Shown one piece after another: positions 44,814-53,677 of a DNA stretch of 64,000 nucleotides; position 1 is the first letter of the stretch; each line of letters starts with the position of its first letter. The DNA comes from Bacteroidia bacterium. Its GTDB lineage: Bacteria > Bacteroidota > Bacteroidia > B-17B0 > Aurantibacillaceae. The notes beneath the pieces were generated by a model that saw only the letters and a program-made list of their open reading frames with translations, did not search any database and was not told where the DNA came from. Made by a program: the position numbers and the translations under genes. Location: the NCBI GenBank assembly GCA_022841465.1, contig JALHRL010000015.1, positions 1 to 64,000 on the forward strand, in the 5' to 3' direction.

Positions 44814-45431
44814 TTAAAAATCGCCGCGTTCAACCATTGCAATGGCTTTTTCAATCATAAGGTCTTCCGTAGAAGGGTCGTAATTATCTTTCATGTTATT
44901 GCCAAACAATCTTGCCAAGGCCTGCCACATGTTTGCCTGAAAATTACCACGCATTTCTTTTACTATTTCGTAAGTTGTTTTACCGGTTTCGCGATTAATG
45001 AGCTTCATTAAAACTCTGCCTTGAGATACCGAAAAGTTTTTAAGGTCGTCTTCAAATTCTTTTCTTAAATCTTTTTCGCAAAGTTTGATGTACGTTTTTC
45101 TTAATTTTTCATCCTGAATTTTTGCTAACACTAAATCGTATTGTTTTAACTTGGCAGAGGCAAGAATGGCATAAGGATAAACTTTTTTTACGTTGTGTTT
45201 AACTCTAGTCCATTGTTCGTATTGTTTTTTAGTTTTAAAAATAGCATTGGTTACTACTTCTACATTTTCTAAATAAAAACTGGGGATAGTGTCTTTTCCT
45301 TCAACAATGGCATAACAACGGTAACCATGTTCAGGTGGGTTAATAGGGTCTATTTGAGCACCTGCTTTAAAATGCGTTAAAACAACTATCAAAAGAAAGG
45401 TGCTGCGGATATGTGATAGCCTTGTATTCAC
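44814..45431 (-). CDS. DUF4294 family exported protein
   Basis: The 205-residue protein begins with GTG (no ATG is available in frame) and has a signal peptide (about 8-25, TFLLIVVLTHFKAGA). The mature part shows the pattern of DUF4294: QYEQWTRVKHNVKKVYPYAILASAKL and KDLRKEFEDDLKNFSVSQGRVLMKLI, then TTYEIVKEMRGNFQANMWQ. Mature-domain helices are rich in Lys and aromatic residues. The function is unknown. It is widespread in Flavobacteriia. Confidence 0.85.
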   Translation of the reverse strand: MNTRLSHIRSTFLLIVVLTHFKAGAQIDPINPPEHGYRCYAIVEGKDTIPSFYLENVEVVTNAIFKTKKQYEQWTRVKHNVKKVYPYAILASAKLKQYDLVLAKIQDEKLRKTYIKLCEKDLRKEFEDDLKNFSVSQGRVLMKLINRETGKTTYEIVKEMRGNFQANMWQALARLFGNNMKDNYDPSTEDLMIEKAIAMVERGDF

Positions 45432-45436
45432 CTCTA

Positions 45437-45467
45437 TAAGTTTATTGTTTATACTATTGTACGCAAA
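45437..45467 (-). promoter_or_regulatory. Possible promoter of the DUF4294 gene
   Basis: Read on the minus strand: a perfect TTTG (45467-45464), a 19-base spacer, then TAAACTTA (45444-45437), which matches TAnnTTTG in six of eight positions. It ends 5 bases before the GTG start at 45431. Confidence 0.4.
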
Positions 45468-45494
45468 AAGTAACCTTAAGTTACATTTTCTTTT

Positions 45495-46970
45495 TTAACG
45501 ATTTTGCTTCCATTTACTTTTTTTAACGGTAAGCTCTGTAGTTAGTTTTTGCTGTGGTTTTTGGCTTTGAAACACCAAGTTTGCAGCAATAGCAGCTACA
45601 TCATCTTGTCCTTTAACACTTGTTAAAACATCGGGTGTAAAGTAGTTTTTTATAAATCCTGTATCAAATTTTCCACTTACAAAAGCATTGTGTTTTAATA
45701 CATATTTACAAAAATCAAGGGTTGTTTCAATTCCCACAATTTTATAATCATCAATTGCTCTTAGCATTTTTTCAATGGCTTCGGTTCTGTTTTTACCGTG
45801 CGCAATCAGTTTAGAAATCATGGGATCATAGTAAATAGGAATATCCATTCCCTCTTCAAAACCATCATCAACTCTTATACCTACACCACTTGGTGTTTTG
45901 TAAATATTTAATCTACCAATATCCGGTAAAAAATTATTCGTTGGGTCTTCAGCACAAACACGCACTTCAATAGCGTGCCCGTTAATTTTCATATCTTCTT
46001 GTTTAAACGAAAGTTTTTCGCCTCGTGCAACTTTAATTTGTTCTTTTACCAAATCTAATCCAGTAATCATTTCAGTAACGGGATGTTCTACTTGTAAACG
46101 AGTATTCATTTCCAAGAAATAGAAATTTAATTGATCGTCAACCAAAAATTCAACCGTTCCCGCACCGCTGTAATTACAAGCTTTTGCAACATCTACAGCA
46201 CATTTACCCATGGCGGCTCTTAATTCAGGAGTTAAAACACTGCTTGGGGCTTCTTCCACTACTTTTTGGTGGCGACGTTGAATACTGCATTCGCGCTCAA
46301 ATAAGTAAACACAATTACCATGGTTATCGGCAATTAATTGAATTTCAATATGGCGGGGTCCGCTTGCATACTTCTCAATAAAAACTGCGCCATTTCCAAA
46401 GGCAGAAACAGCTTCACTAATGGCCATTTTCATTTGCTCTTCTACTTCACTTTCTTTTTCTACCAGGCGCATTCCTTTTCCACCACCACCTGCAGATGCT
46501 TTTATCAAAAGAGGAAACCCAACTTCTTTGGCAACTTTTATTGCTTCTTTTACATCGCTAATAGCACCATCCGATCCGGGAATCATGGGTACATTGTATT
46601 TTTTAGCAGTGGCCTTTGCACTAAGTTTATCGCCCATCATTTCCATGCTTTCTGCGCTAGGGCCAATAAAAATTAATCCGGCTTTTTTTACCTTTCTTGC
46701 AAATTCAGCATTTTCACTTAAAAAACCGTAACCGGGATGAATTCCATCTACATTTAAATCTTTACAAACCTGAATAATTTTATCGCCTAATAAGTACGAT
46801 TGATTACTGGGAGGCGGACCAATACAAACGGCCTCATCAGCATATTTTACAAAGGGGGCATTTCTATCAGCTTCAGAATAAACGGCTACTGTTTTAATAC
46901 CCATTTCACGTGCACTTTTCATTACACGTAAAGCAATTTCTCCGCGGTTGGCTACAAGAATTTTTTTCAT
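45495..46970 (-). CDS. accC: Biotin carboxylase subunit of an acyl-CoA carboxylase
   Basis: The 491-residue ATP-grasp enzyme has an N-terminal biotin carboxylase domain (KKILVANRGEIALRVMKSA), the ATP-binding glycine loop (GGGGKGMRLV), FLEMNTRLQVEHPVTEM, and the C-terminal domain with GHAIEVRVCAEDP. It is about 40 residues longer than E. coli AccC, with a Lys-rich tail. It carboxylates biotin on a carrier protein; the acceptor could be acetyl-CoA or propionyl-CoA. The carrier (accB) and carboxyltransferase genes are not beside it, so the exact complex is open. The ATG lies next to the canonical MKKILVANRGE. Confidence 0.93.
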   Translation of the reverse strand: MKKILVANRGEIALRVMKSAREMGIKTVAVYSEADRNAPFVKYADEAVCIGPPPSNQSYLLGDKIIQVCKDLNVDGIHPGYGFLSENAEFARKVKKAGLIFIGPSAESMEMMGDKLSAKATAKKYNVPMIPGSDGAISDVKEAIKVAKEVGFPLLIKASAGGGGKGMRLVEKESEVEEQMKMAISEAVSAFGNGAVFIEKYASGPRHIEIQLIADNHGNCVYLFERECSIQRRHQKVVEEAPSSVLTPELRAAMGKCAVDVAKACNYSGAGTVEFLVDDQLNFYFLEMNTRLQVEHPVTEMITGLDLVKEQIKVARGEKLSFKQEDMKINGHAIEVRVCAEDPTNNFLPDIGRLNIYKTPSGVGIRVDDGFEEGMDIPIYYDPMISKLIAHGKNRTEAIEKMLRAIDDYKIVGIETTLDFCKYVLKHNAFVSGKFDTGFIKNYFTPDVLTSVKGQDDVAAIAANLVFQSQKPQQKLTTELTVKKSKWKQNR

Positions 46971-47079
46971 TACAAGGAAATTTTCAAAAAAGTAAAAACA
47001 ATTTAACTATGTGTAAATATAAGGCTTAAATGCATACAATTGAAAACGGTTATTCACATATATTTATTACTTTTAAAAC

Positions 47080-47847
47080 ATGTTTTTTTATCTTTCTAAA
47101 CTACTTGCATTTTTATTTTCTCCATTGGTATGGGTGGTATTAATGCTGGTTTATTCTTTTTTTACTAAAATAGAGTCAAGAGCTAAAAAATTAAGAATTA
47201 TTTCCTTAGTAGTTTTGTATGTATGTACAAATTCTTTTTTGGTAGATGAATGTTTTAGGGCTTATGAAACCGTTACTCCGGATTATGATTTAATGAATAC
47301 GCATTATAAAGGAGCAATTGTTTTGGGGGGAATATCTCAAATAGATTTAAGATTACAAAAAGCAAATTTTAAGTATAGTGGTGATAGGTTATTTCAAGCA
47401 TTAAGATTATATAAATTAAACCGAGTTGATAAAATTATATTTACAGGCGGCTCCGGAAGTATAGAGTTTCCTGAGTTTAAAGAAGGAATTTTTATTCATA
47501 AGTATTTGAAAGAATTACAAATTCCTGATAGCGCTTTAATTATTGAATCGGAAAGTAAGAATACTTATGAAAATGCCATTTTTACAAAGGAAAAATTGGA
47601 TTCGACTACATTTAATTCGGAATTGCTTTTAGTAACCTCTGCATACCATATGCCCAGAGCATTGGCTGTTTTTAAAAAGGCAGGATTCAGTAATATAACA
47701 CCGTATATTACAAATAAAGTTAGTGGAGAAAGAAGATATACTTTTGATCATTTGTTTATTCCGTCACCCGATGCTATTTTTCAATTACAATTTTTAATAC
47801 ATGAGTGGGTGGGTTATATTGTTTATAAGATAAAAGGTTATGCTTAA
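47080..47847 (+). CDS. YdcF/ElyC/SanA-family (DUF218) membrane protein
   Basis: The 255-residue protein has two N-terminal membrane helices (about 8-28 and 38-55) and a DUF218 domain (about 80-250). Family-typical stretches are GAIVLGGISQ, IFTGGSGS, ESESKNTYENA and LVTSAYHMPRAL. ElyC and SanA are linked to envelope integrity and peptidoglycan or lipid-carrier metabolism in E. coli; the activity here is not proven. It overlaps the DUF2851 gene by 8 bases. Confidence 0.85.
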   Translation: MFFYLSKLLAFLFSPLVWVVLMLVYSFFTKIESRAKKLRIISLVVLYVCTNSFLVDECFRAYETVTPDYDLMNTHYKGAIVLGGISQIDLRLQKANFKYSGDRLFQALRLYKLNRVDKIIFTGGSGSIEFPEFKEGIFIHKYLKELQIPDSALIIESESKNTYENAIFTKEKLDSTTFNSELLLVTSAYHMPRALAVFKKAGFSNITPYITNKVSGERRYTFDHLFIPSPDAIFQLQFLIHEWVGYIVYKIKGYA

Positions 47848-49126
47848 TTTTAATGAAGATTTTTTACAGTTTGTATGGCAATATAAATTATTAAGGCCGG
47901 GCACCTTAAAAACTGTAAATGGTTTAGAACTTGAAATATTGAAACCCGGAGAAGTAAATACAGATTCCGGAGCCGATTTTTTTAATGCCCAAGTAAAGTT
48001 AAACAACTTAAAACTTGCCGGAAATGTTGAAATACACGTAAACAGCAGTGATTGGTTAAAACACAAACATCAATACGATAAAACTTACGATAATATTATT
48101 TTACATGCCGTATATAATTACGATAAACAAATCCCTCAAAACGTAATCAATAATGTAGAAGTGTTGGAATTGAAAGAATTTATTGATCATGATTTAATAA
48201 AAAATTATAAGAATTTAATAAATGCTAAAACTGATTTGCCTTGTAAAAAACAATTACATCTTGTAAACGAATTAAAAGTTTCTTCATGGATAAACCGAAC
48301 AGCAATAGAACGGCTAGAGTCAAAAGTTGAAATTGTTGAGCAAATATTTAATTCTAGCAATAATGATTTCGCTCAAACTTTTTATACCTTATTACTTAAA
48401 AATTTTGGATTTAAAGTAAATGCCATTCCCTTTGAGATGTTAGCCTCTTGTTTAAATGTTAATGTAGTATTAAAACATGTTAATAGTTTATTGCAAGTGG
48501 AGGCACTTTTCTTAGGGACGGCCGGAATGTTAAACGATTTTATTTCGGATAAATATATTCGCGATTTACAAAACGAATTCGAATTTTTAAAAAACAAGTA
48601 CAAATTATCAGTTTTAGATAAAAGTATTTTTAAAAACTCCAGAATGCGGCCCGCTAATTTTCCGGGTTTGCGTTTAGCGCAATTTGCACAGTTGATAAAT
48701 AGTAATTCTGATTTGTTAATGCATCCGCAAAATTTAACAGATATAAGTAAAATAAAAAACGCACTTAATTTTGAATTGCAAGGATATTGGAAAAATCATT
48801 ACAAGGCCGGGGGTAAGCAAACCCAAGGTAATTTAAAACTAGGAGATTCCTCGGTGCAAAATATATTGGTAAATACTTTTAGCTATTTCTTTTTCTTTTA
48901 CGGCAGAAAATTAAATAAACCGGAATATGAGAATTTAGCATTGTTAATTTTAGAAGAAGCTGCTTACGAAAGTAATTCAAAAACAAAAAAATTTCCTTTA
49001 ACATCTTTTGTAAAAAAATCTGCCTTATTAAGTCAGGGCTTAATACAGCTACACGATAATTATTGTTCAAAAAAACGTTGTTTAAAGTGCGGTATTGGTG
49101 CCGCTATTATACAAAGCCGAGCTTAA
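47840..49126 (+). CDS. DUF2851 family protein
   Basis: The 428-residue protein has no signal peptide. The N-terminal half contains the strongly conserved pattern KPGEVNTDSGADFFNAQVKL and GNVEIHVNSSDWLKHKHQYD, with paired Asp/Glu/His residues that look like a nuclease-type metal site, though no activity is documented to my knowledge. Four Cys residues near the end (CSKKRCLKCG) could bind metal. It overlaps the ElyC-like gene by 8 bases. The family is typical of Bacteroidota. Confidence 0.88.
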   Translation: MLNFNEDFLQFVWQYKLLRPGTLKTVNGLELEILKPGEVNTDSGADFFNAQVKLNNLKLAGNVEIHVNSSDWLKHKHQYDKTYDNIILHAVYNYDKQIPQNVINNVEVLELKEFIDHDLIKNYKNLINAKTDLPCKKQLHLVNELKVSSWINRTAIERLESKVEIVEQIFNSSNNDFAQTFYTLLLKNFGFKVNAIPFEMLASCLNVNVVLKHVNSLLQVEALFLGTAGMLNDFISDKYIRDLQNEFEFLKNKYKLSVLDKSIFKNSRMRPANFPGLRLAQFAQLINSNSDLLMHPQNLTDISKIKNALNFELQGYWKNHYKAGGKQTQGNLKLGDSSVQNILVNTFSYFFFFYGRKLNKPEYENLALLILEEAAYESNSKTKKFPLTSFVKKSALLSQGLIQLHDNYCSKKRCLKCGIGAAIIQSRA

Positions 49127-49132
49127 TTTTAT

Positions 49133-49140
49133 TATATTTG
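49133..49140 (+). promoter_or_regulatory. -7 box candidate before the PspC-like gene
   Basis: TATATTTG is a perfect TAnnTTTG element only 4 bases before the ATG at 49145. No TTTG is found 19-21 bases upstream, so this is half a consensus. Confidence 0.35.
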
Positions 49141-49144
49141 TTAC

Positions 49145-49381
49145 ATGATAAGTAAAATTGCTCAATGGTTTGAACAAAAAGCATTTGGTGTTTGCGAATG
49201 GTGGGGTAAAAAGCTGGGAATAAAAACAACAAAAGTTAGAATGTATTTTATTTATCTCTCGTTTTTTACTTTTGGAAGCCCTATTATTATTTATTTTATA
49301 ATGGCATTTATATTAGAAAATAAAAATTACTTTAAGCCATTTTATTATAGAAAACGACCAAGCGTTTGGGACTTGGATTAA
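49145..49381 (+). CDS. PspC-domain small membrane protein
   Basis: The 78-residue protein has a PspC-like pattern: an amphipathic N-terminal segment (AFGVCEWWGKKLGIKTTKVRMY) followed by one long hydrophobic helix (about 34-57) and a short basic, aromatic tail. PspC proteins in other bacteria take part in the phage-shock/membrane-stress response. No pspA or pspB lies nearby. It follows the DUF2851 gene by 18 bases. Confidence 0.8.
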   Translation: MISKIAQWFEQKAFGVCEWWGKKLGIKTTKVRMYFIYLSFFTFGSPIIIYFIMAFILENKNYFKPFYYRKRPSVWDLD

Positions 49382-49399
49382 TAACTTAAACAGTATCCT

Positions 49400-50290
49400 A
49401 TGAAGAAATCAATTTTAGCCGTTTTAATTTTTACAAGCCCAATTTTATTTGCCCAAAAAATTAAAGTAGAAGAAGGAAGTGAGAAGTTTAGTAGCGGTTC
49501 TCAAAATGCAGCCAGCGCAATAATTTATGAAGCCGATATTGATTTTGTTATAAAAGAATGGAAGAAAGTTTTAAAAGACTTTAAGCATGAAAAAGTAAAA
49601 GACGATAATAACGAAGTTTTTGGAGATAACATTACCATAAAAGATTGGGGAAACAATGCCGCAGATTTTTACACCAAATTTGTGGAAGATAAAAAAGCAA
49701 AAACAATTAAAATGAGCACCGCCGTTGATTTGGGTGGCGCTTACGTTAAGTCGTCTGATAACAATGATAAATACAAATACATTGAAAAAATGACCAAGGA
49801 ATTTGCAATAAAAATGAGCAAAGCGCCCATTGAAGACAAATTAAATGCTGCAAATAAAACTCTGGCAAAAGAGGAAGATAGATTGAGAGATTTGGAAAAA
49901 GAAAAGAAAAATTTACAGGATGATATTGTAAATTACAAGAATAAAACTAATAAAGCAGAAAAAGAGGTTATTGTGAAAGAGGCAGAATTGGAGAAAAAGA
50001 AAGGAGAAGTTAATGTTCAAAAGAAAGTTGTGGATGCCAGTTCAGATGCAGTGAGTGAGCAAGCTAAATCGGCTAAAAAGATTTACGATAAATTAGAGGG
50101 CCAACAGAAGGATTTAGAAAAAGACATTAAAGAATTAAAAAGTGATATAAAAAACTACAAAGAAAAAATAGAAAAAGCAGAAAAGGATATAAAAACAAAC
50201 GAAGAGAATCAAGAGAAAAAGAAAAAGGAAATTGAAGAGGCGAAAAAAGTAGTTGCAGAGATTAAGAAAAAATTAGACAGCATTGATTAA
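49400..50290 (+). CDS. Exported coiled-coil protein
   Basis: The 296-residue protein has a signal peptide (about 1-19, ending PILFAQ), a small globular domain (about 20-145), and then a Lys/Glu-rich, nearly uninterrupted coiled coil (about 150-296) with heptad periodicity. The globular part contains FVEDKKAKTIKMSTAVDLGGAYV. I do not recognise a family. It may be a periplasmic scaffold. Its stop codon overlaps the Nif3 start (TAATG), so translation is coupled, although the functions need not be linked. Confidence 0.75.
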   Translation: MKKSILAVLIFTSPILFAQKIKVEEGSEKFSSGSQNAASAIIYEADIDFVIKEWKKVLKDFKHEKVKDDNNEVFGDNITIKDWGNNAADFYTKFVEDKKAKTIKMSTAVDLGGAYVKSSDNNDKYKYIEKMTKEFAIKMSKAPIEDKLNAANKTLAKEEDRLRDLEKEKKNLQDDIVNYKNKTNKAEKEVIVKEAELEKKKGEVNVQKKVVDASSDAVSEQAKSAKKIYDKLEGQQKDLEKDIKELKSDIKNYKEKIEKAEKDIKTNEENQEKKKKEIEEAKKVVAEIKKKLDSID

Positions 50291-51387
50291 TGATTTTAAT
50301 TAAAGATGTAATAGGTGCCATAGAAGAATTTGCACCATTAAGTTTTCAGGAAGAATACGATAATGCCGGTTTAATTACCGGTGATAAAAATTGGGAGTGT
50401 ACAGGGGCTTTGTTATCTCTTGATTGCATTGAATCAGTTATTGAAGAAGCGATTAAGCTGAAATGCAATTTAATTATTGCACATCACCCAATTGTTTTTA
50501 AGGGATTGAAAAAAATTACCGGCGCAAATTATGTTGAGCGCACCATTATTAAGGCAATTAAAAATGATATTGCAATTTATGCTTGTCATACTAATATAGA
50601 TAATGTTCAAAACGGGGTAAATGCTAAAATAGCTGAAAGGTTAGGATTAATTAATACCAAGGTACTTGCGCCAAAAAACAACTTACTTAGAAAATTAGTG
50701 GTTTTTGTGCCAAATTCACATGCTGATATAGTAAGAGAAGCTTTGTTTACTGAAGGCGCAGGCAATATTGGTAATTATAGTAATTGTAGTTTTAATACTT
50801 CCGGAATAGGAACTTTTAAAGGAAACAACGAAAGTAATCCTTATCTGGGAAAGCCAAATGAATTAAGTAAAGAGGAGGAAACTAAAATAGAATGTGTTTT
50901 TGAATCTCATTTAGAAAAAGGAATAATTGCCGCTATGATAAAGGCGCACCCTTACGAAGAGGTTGCCTATGATGTTTTACAATTGGCTAACAAACATGAT
51001 AATGTTGGCAGTGGTTTAATTGGGGAATTACCTTCGGAAATGGAAGAAACCGCTTACTTACAACATGTTAAAGAAAAATTTAATCTTAAAACCCTGAAAC
51101 ACACAATTTTAACCAATAAAAAAGTTAAAAAAGTGGCTGTATGTGGAGGAAGCGGTATGTTTTTATTAAAAAACGCAATTAATTCTGGAGCAGATAGTTA
51201 CATTTCTGCTGATTTTAAGTATCATGAGTATTTTGATGCTGATGGTAAAATATTGGTGGCAGATATAGGCCATTACGAGTCGGAGCAATACACACCAGAA
51301 ATATTTTATGAGATTATTCAGAAAAAATTTGCTAAATTCGCACTCCATTTATCGAAAACAAACACAAACCCGGTAAACTATTTTTAA
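50290..51387 (+). CDS. Nif3-like dinuclear metal centre protein
   Basis: The 365-residue protein has the two-part Nif3 (NGG1p-interacting factor 3) fold with an internal insert domain (about 125-235). Metal-binding residues are seen in IAHHPIVFKG (two His), CHTNIDN and the late DIGHYESEQ (His, Glu). Family members are hexameric and bind two metals; some are linked to GTP cyclohydrolase I type 2, but the physiological reaction remains unsettled. The next gene follows after 5 bases, the usual Bacteroidota Nif3/zinc-ribbon pair. Confidence 0.92.
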   Translation: MILIKDVIGAIEEFAPLSFQEEYDNAGLITGDKNWECTGALLSLDCIESVIEEAIKLKCNLIIAHHPIVFKGLKKITGANYVERTIIKAIKNDIAIYACHTNIDNVQNGVNAKIAERLGLINTKVLAPKNNLLRKLVVFVPNSHADIVREALFTEGAGNIGNYSNCSFNTSGIGTFKGNNESNPYLGKPNELSKEEETKIECVFESHLEKGIIAAMIKAHPYEEVAYDVLQLANKHDNVGSGLIGELPSEMEETAYLQHVKEKFNLKTLKHTILTNKKVKKVAVCGGSGMFLLKNAINSGADSYISADFKYHEYFDADGKILVADIGHYESEQYTPEIFYEIIQKKFAKFALHLSKTNTNPVNYF

Positions 51388-51392
51388 AGACT

Positions 51393-52166
51393 ATGTGCGC
51401 AAAAATTAAAGAAAAAATCGATGCTTCTGTTGAAGGGAAATTAAAAGCCTTATACCAATTACAATTAATTGATAGTAAAATTGACCGCTTACGTACAATA
51501 AGAGGTGAATTACCACTTGAAGTTAGTGATTTGGAAGATACAGTTGCAGGATTAGAAACCCGTGTGGTAAATTTAGAAGAAGAGTTAGCAGAACTTGAAA
51601 ATCAGTTAAATGAAAAGAAACAAGCAATAAAAGATTTTCAATCAAACATTAAAAAATACGAGTCGCAACAGAATAAAGTACGTAACAATCGTGAGTACGA
51701 TGCGATTACCAAGGAAATTGAATTCCAAAATTTAGAAATTCAATTAGCTGAAAAACGTATTAAAGAAGCAAAAGCTGCTTTAATTATTAAAACAGAATTA
51801 TTAGAGAAGAGCAGAGAAGAGTTTGAAGAAAGACAAAAAGATTTAAAAATTAAGAAGAGCGAGTTAGATGAGATTATTGCTGAAACTGAAAAAGATGAAA
51901 AGCAATTACTTATTGATAGCGAAACAGCTTCTTCGGGAATTGAAGATAGATTATTAAATGCGTACAAGCGAATTCGCGCAAACACTCGTAATGGTTTAGC
52001 GGTAGTAGCAGTTGAGCGTGATGCTTGCGGAGGATGTTTTAATAAAATTCCACCACAACGTCAGTTAGATATCAGAACAAACAAAAAACTTATTGTTTGC
52101 GAACATTGCGGTAGGGTTTTAGTTGATGGAATGTTGATTCCGGATACAGGAGTAGAAGCACAATAA
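51393..52166 (+). CDS. C4-type zinc ribbon coiled-coil protein (DUF164/CdsZ family)
   Basis: The 257-residue protein consists of an antiparallel coiled coil (about 15-185) and a C-terminal zinc ribbon with two Cys pairs (CGGC and CEHCG). The QQNKVRNNREYDAITKEIE segment in the hairpin is typical. Related proteins in other bacteria act as ribosome or RNA-polymerase-associated factors, or lipid-linked helpers; no function is assigned here. The gene is the second partner of the Nif3 pair, with a terminator after it. Confidence 0.9.
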   Translation: MCAKIKEKIDASVEGKLKALYQLQLIDSKIDRLRTIRGELPLEVSDLEDTVAGLETRVVNLEEELAELENQLNEKKQAIKDFQSNIKKYESQQNKVRNNREYDAITKEIEFQNLEIQLAEKRIKEAKAALIIKTELLEKSREEFEERQKDLKIKKSELDEIIAETEKDEKQLLIDSETASSGIEDRLLNAYKRIRANTRNGLAVVAVERDACGGCFNKIPPQRQLDIRTNKKLIVCEHCGRVLVDGMLIPDTGVEAQ

Positions 52167-52184
52167 TTTGTAATAAATGAAATT

Positions 52185-52214
52185 AAAAAGCCGGAATTTA
52201 ACCTCCGGCTTTTT
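52185..52214. terminator. Bidirectional terminator, embedded in the end of the SUI1 gene
   Basis: Arms AAAAAGCCGGA (52185-52195) and TCCGGCTTTTT (52204-52214) enclose an 8-base loop. The right arm codes for the last residues of the minus-strand SUI1 protein and the loop holds its stop codon, so one hairpin can serve both convergent genes. Confidence 0.85.
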
Positions 52215-52542
52215 TTGCTTTATATCCTAAATCAGCTAGTATTTTTAAAAGTTTATCTCTGTGATCTCCTTGTATAAGAATATTACCTTCTTTAACGGAG
52301 CCGCCACCGCCACATTTTTGTTTTAATAATTTACCTAAAGCTTCTATATCTGAAACAGTTCCAATAAAGCCATTTACCCGGCTTACTAATTTACCGCCGC
52401 CTAATCTGTCTAAAAAAATTCTTAAATCTTGCTGCTGTGGAGGCAGAGTGTTTTCTGTTTCGTTTTCATCCGTTTCGTATTTAAAGTTAGGATTTGTACT
52501 ATAAACTATGTTTATATTTTTTTTATTTTTTTTGCCGCTCAT
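52198..52542 (-). CDS. eIF1/SUI1-like translation initiation factor (YciH family)
   Basis: The 114-residue protein has a charged N-terminal tail of about 40 residues and a SUI1 domain (about 43-112), with VSRVNGFIGT, LGKLLKQKCGGGGSVKEGNILIQGDHR and a helix near the end. It corresponds to bacterial YciH, which influences initiation fidelity, particularly non-AUG starts, on the 30S subunit. It is downstream of a TPR gene with a 4-base ATGA overlap, suggesting translational coupling. Confidence 0.93.
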   Translation of the reverse strand: MSGKKNKKNINIVYSTNPNFKYETDENETENTLPPQQQDLRIFLDRLGGGKLVSRVNGFIGTVSDIEALGKLLKQKCGGGGSVKEGNILIQGDHRDKLLKILADLGYKAKKAGG

Positions 52543-53630
52543 TTTTTAAATTTTAAAATGTAAAACAAAATAAAAATACTTCCACCTATTAATAAAGACA
52601 ACATTAGGTATGGAAATTTAAAGAAATTTTTTTCAGTTAATTTAGTGCTTTCTTTTTCGGAAAAAGTGTATTCGTTAACAATTGATTTATTAATTAGTTC
52701 TATACTGTCTTTTAGCAGGGTGTATCTTTTAAAGGCGTTTAAGGCCATTTCAAAATTACTTTCACCTTCATAAATTTCCGATTGTAATTTATATAACTGA
52801 CATTTTGCCTCCGTGTAATCGTATGCAGTACAAAAACTATCAGCCTTTGCTAAATAAAATTTACTGTTTGCAAAATCTTTTAAATAGTAAAATGCTTTGG
52901 CTAAGTTTAAATAACTGTCTGTTTTTTCAAATTCATTTTCCATTATGTCTTTTGCCTTTAATGCATCAAAACAATTGTTAATGGCAATTTCATAATTCCC
53001 TTTAGTTATGTTTAAATAAGATAAATTATTTAAAGCCATTGCTTCTATTTCATAATCAACAATTGTTTTAGAAATTTTGTAAGCATTGTAAAAGTATTTT
53101 TCAGCCTCATTTAATTGGTTTTGCGCCACTTTTAATACGCCTAAATTTATATAACAATTTCCGCATTGTTTTTCGTTTCCAATTTTACTATTAATTTGTA
53201 GCGCACTTAAATAACTTAATTCGGCGGCTTCGTAATTTTTTAAATCAGAATAAATGTTTCCTAAATTAGTTTCGCTTAGGGCAATACCATATTCATCTTT
53301 CAATTCTTCTCTTATAGCCAAAGCTTTTTTATGAAAGGATAATGCAGTTTTTAAATCTCCTTTTTTATAATATAAAATACCCATTAAATTATATGCTTTA
53401 GCAATATGCTTTTGCGATTTTGATTGTAGTGCAAAATATTCAGCTTGTTTAGCACAGTTGTAAGCATATTGAGGTACTTTATTGCGTGTTTCAAAACCTT
53501 CTAAATAAAATAAATTCACTTTTTCAGTATCTGAATTTATTTTAACAGAAGTGTATAAAAGTGAATCGAAGTTCTGAGCGTAAGAAATGGTAAAACTTAA
53601 TATAAAAACCAGGGCTAATTGTTTTTGCAT
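52539..53630 (-). CDS. TPR-repeat periplasmic protein with C-terminal membrane anchor
   Basis: The 363-residue protein has a signal peptide (about 1-18), an array of about six to eight TPR repeats (for example SFHKKALAIREELKDEYG and NEKQCGNCYINLGVLKVA), and one membrane helix near the C-terminus (about 340-358) followed by a two- or three-residue basic tail. The layout equals the sensor half of TPR-histidine kinases or TPR-SpoIIE proteins, but there is no catalytic domain after the helix. It may partner with a separate output protein or simply be a truncated form. It overlaps the SUI1 gene by 4 bases. Confidence 0.82.
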   Translation of the reverse strand: MQKQLALVFILSFTISYAQNFDSLLYTSVKINSDTEKVNLFYLEGFETRNKVPQYAYNCAKQAEYFALQSKSQKHIAKAYNLMGILYYKKGDLKTALSFHKKALAIREELKDEYGIALSETNLGNIYSDLKNYEAAELSYLSALQINSKIGNEKQCGNCYINLGVLKVAQNQLNEAEKYFYNAYKISKTIVDYEIEAMALNNLSYLNITKGNYEIAINNCFDALKAKDIMENEFEKTDSYLNLAKAFYYLKDFANSKFYLAKADSFCTAYDYTEAKCQLYKLQSEIYEGESNFEMALNAFKRYTLLKDSIELINKSIVNEYTFSEKESTKLTEKNFFKFPYLMLSLLIGGSIFILFYILKFKK

Positions 53631-53677
53631 AACGCTTTAAATATATAAATTTAAACGTTTAGAAAATAACCTTGTTT

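Noticed and set aside
46338-46731. Two overlapping open frames antisense to accC
   Set aside because: They are shadows of the biotin carboxylase codons; Phe/Ser-rich translations are typical of such antisense frames.
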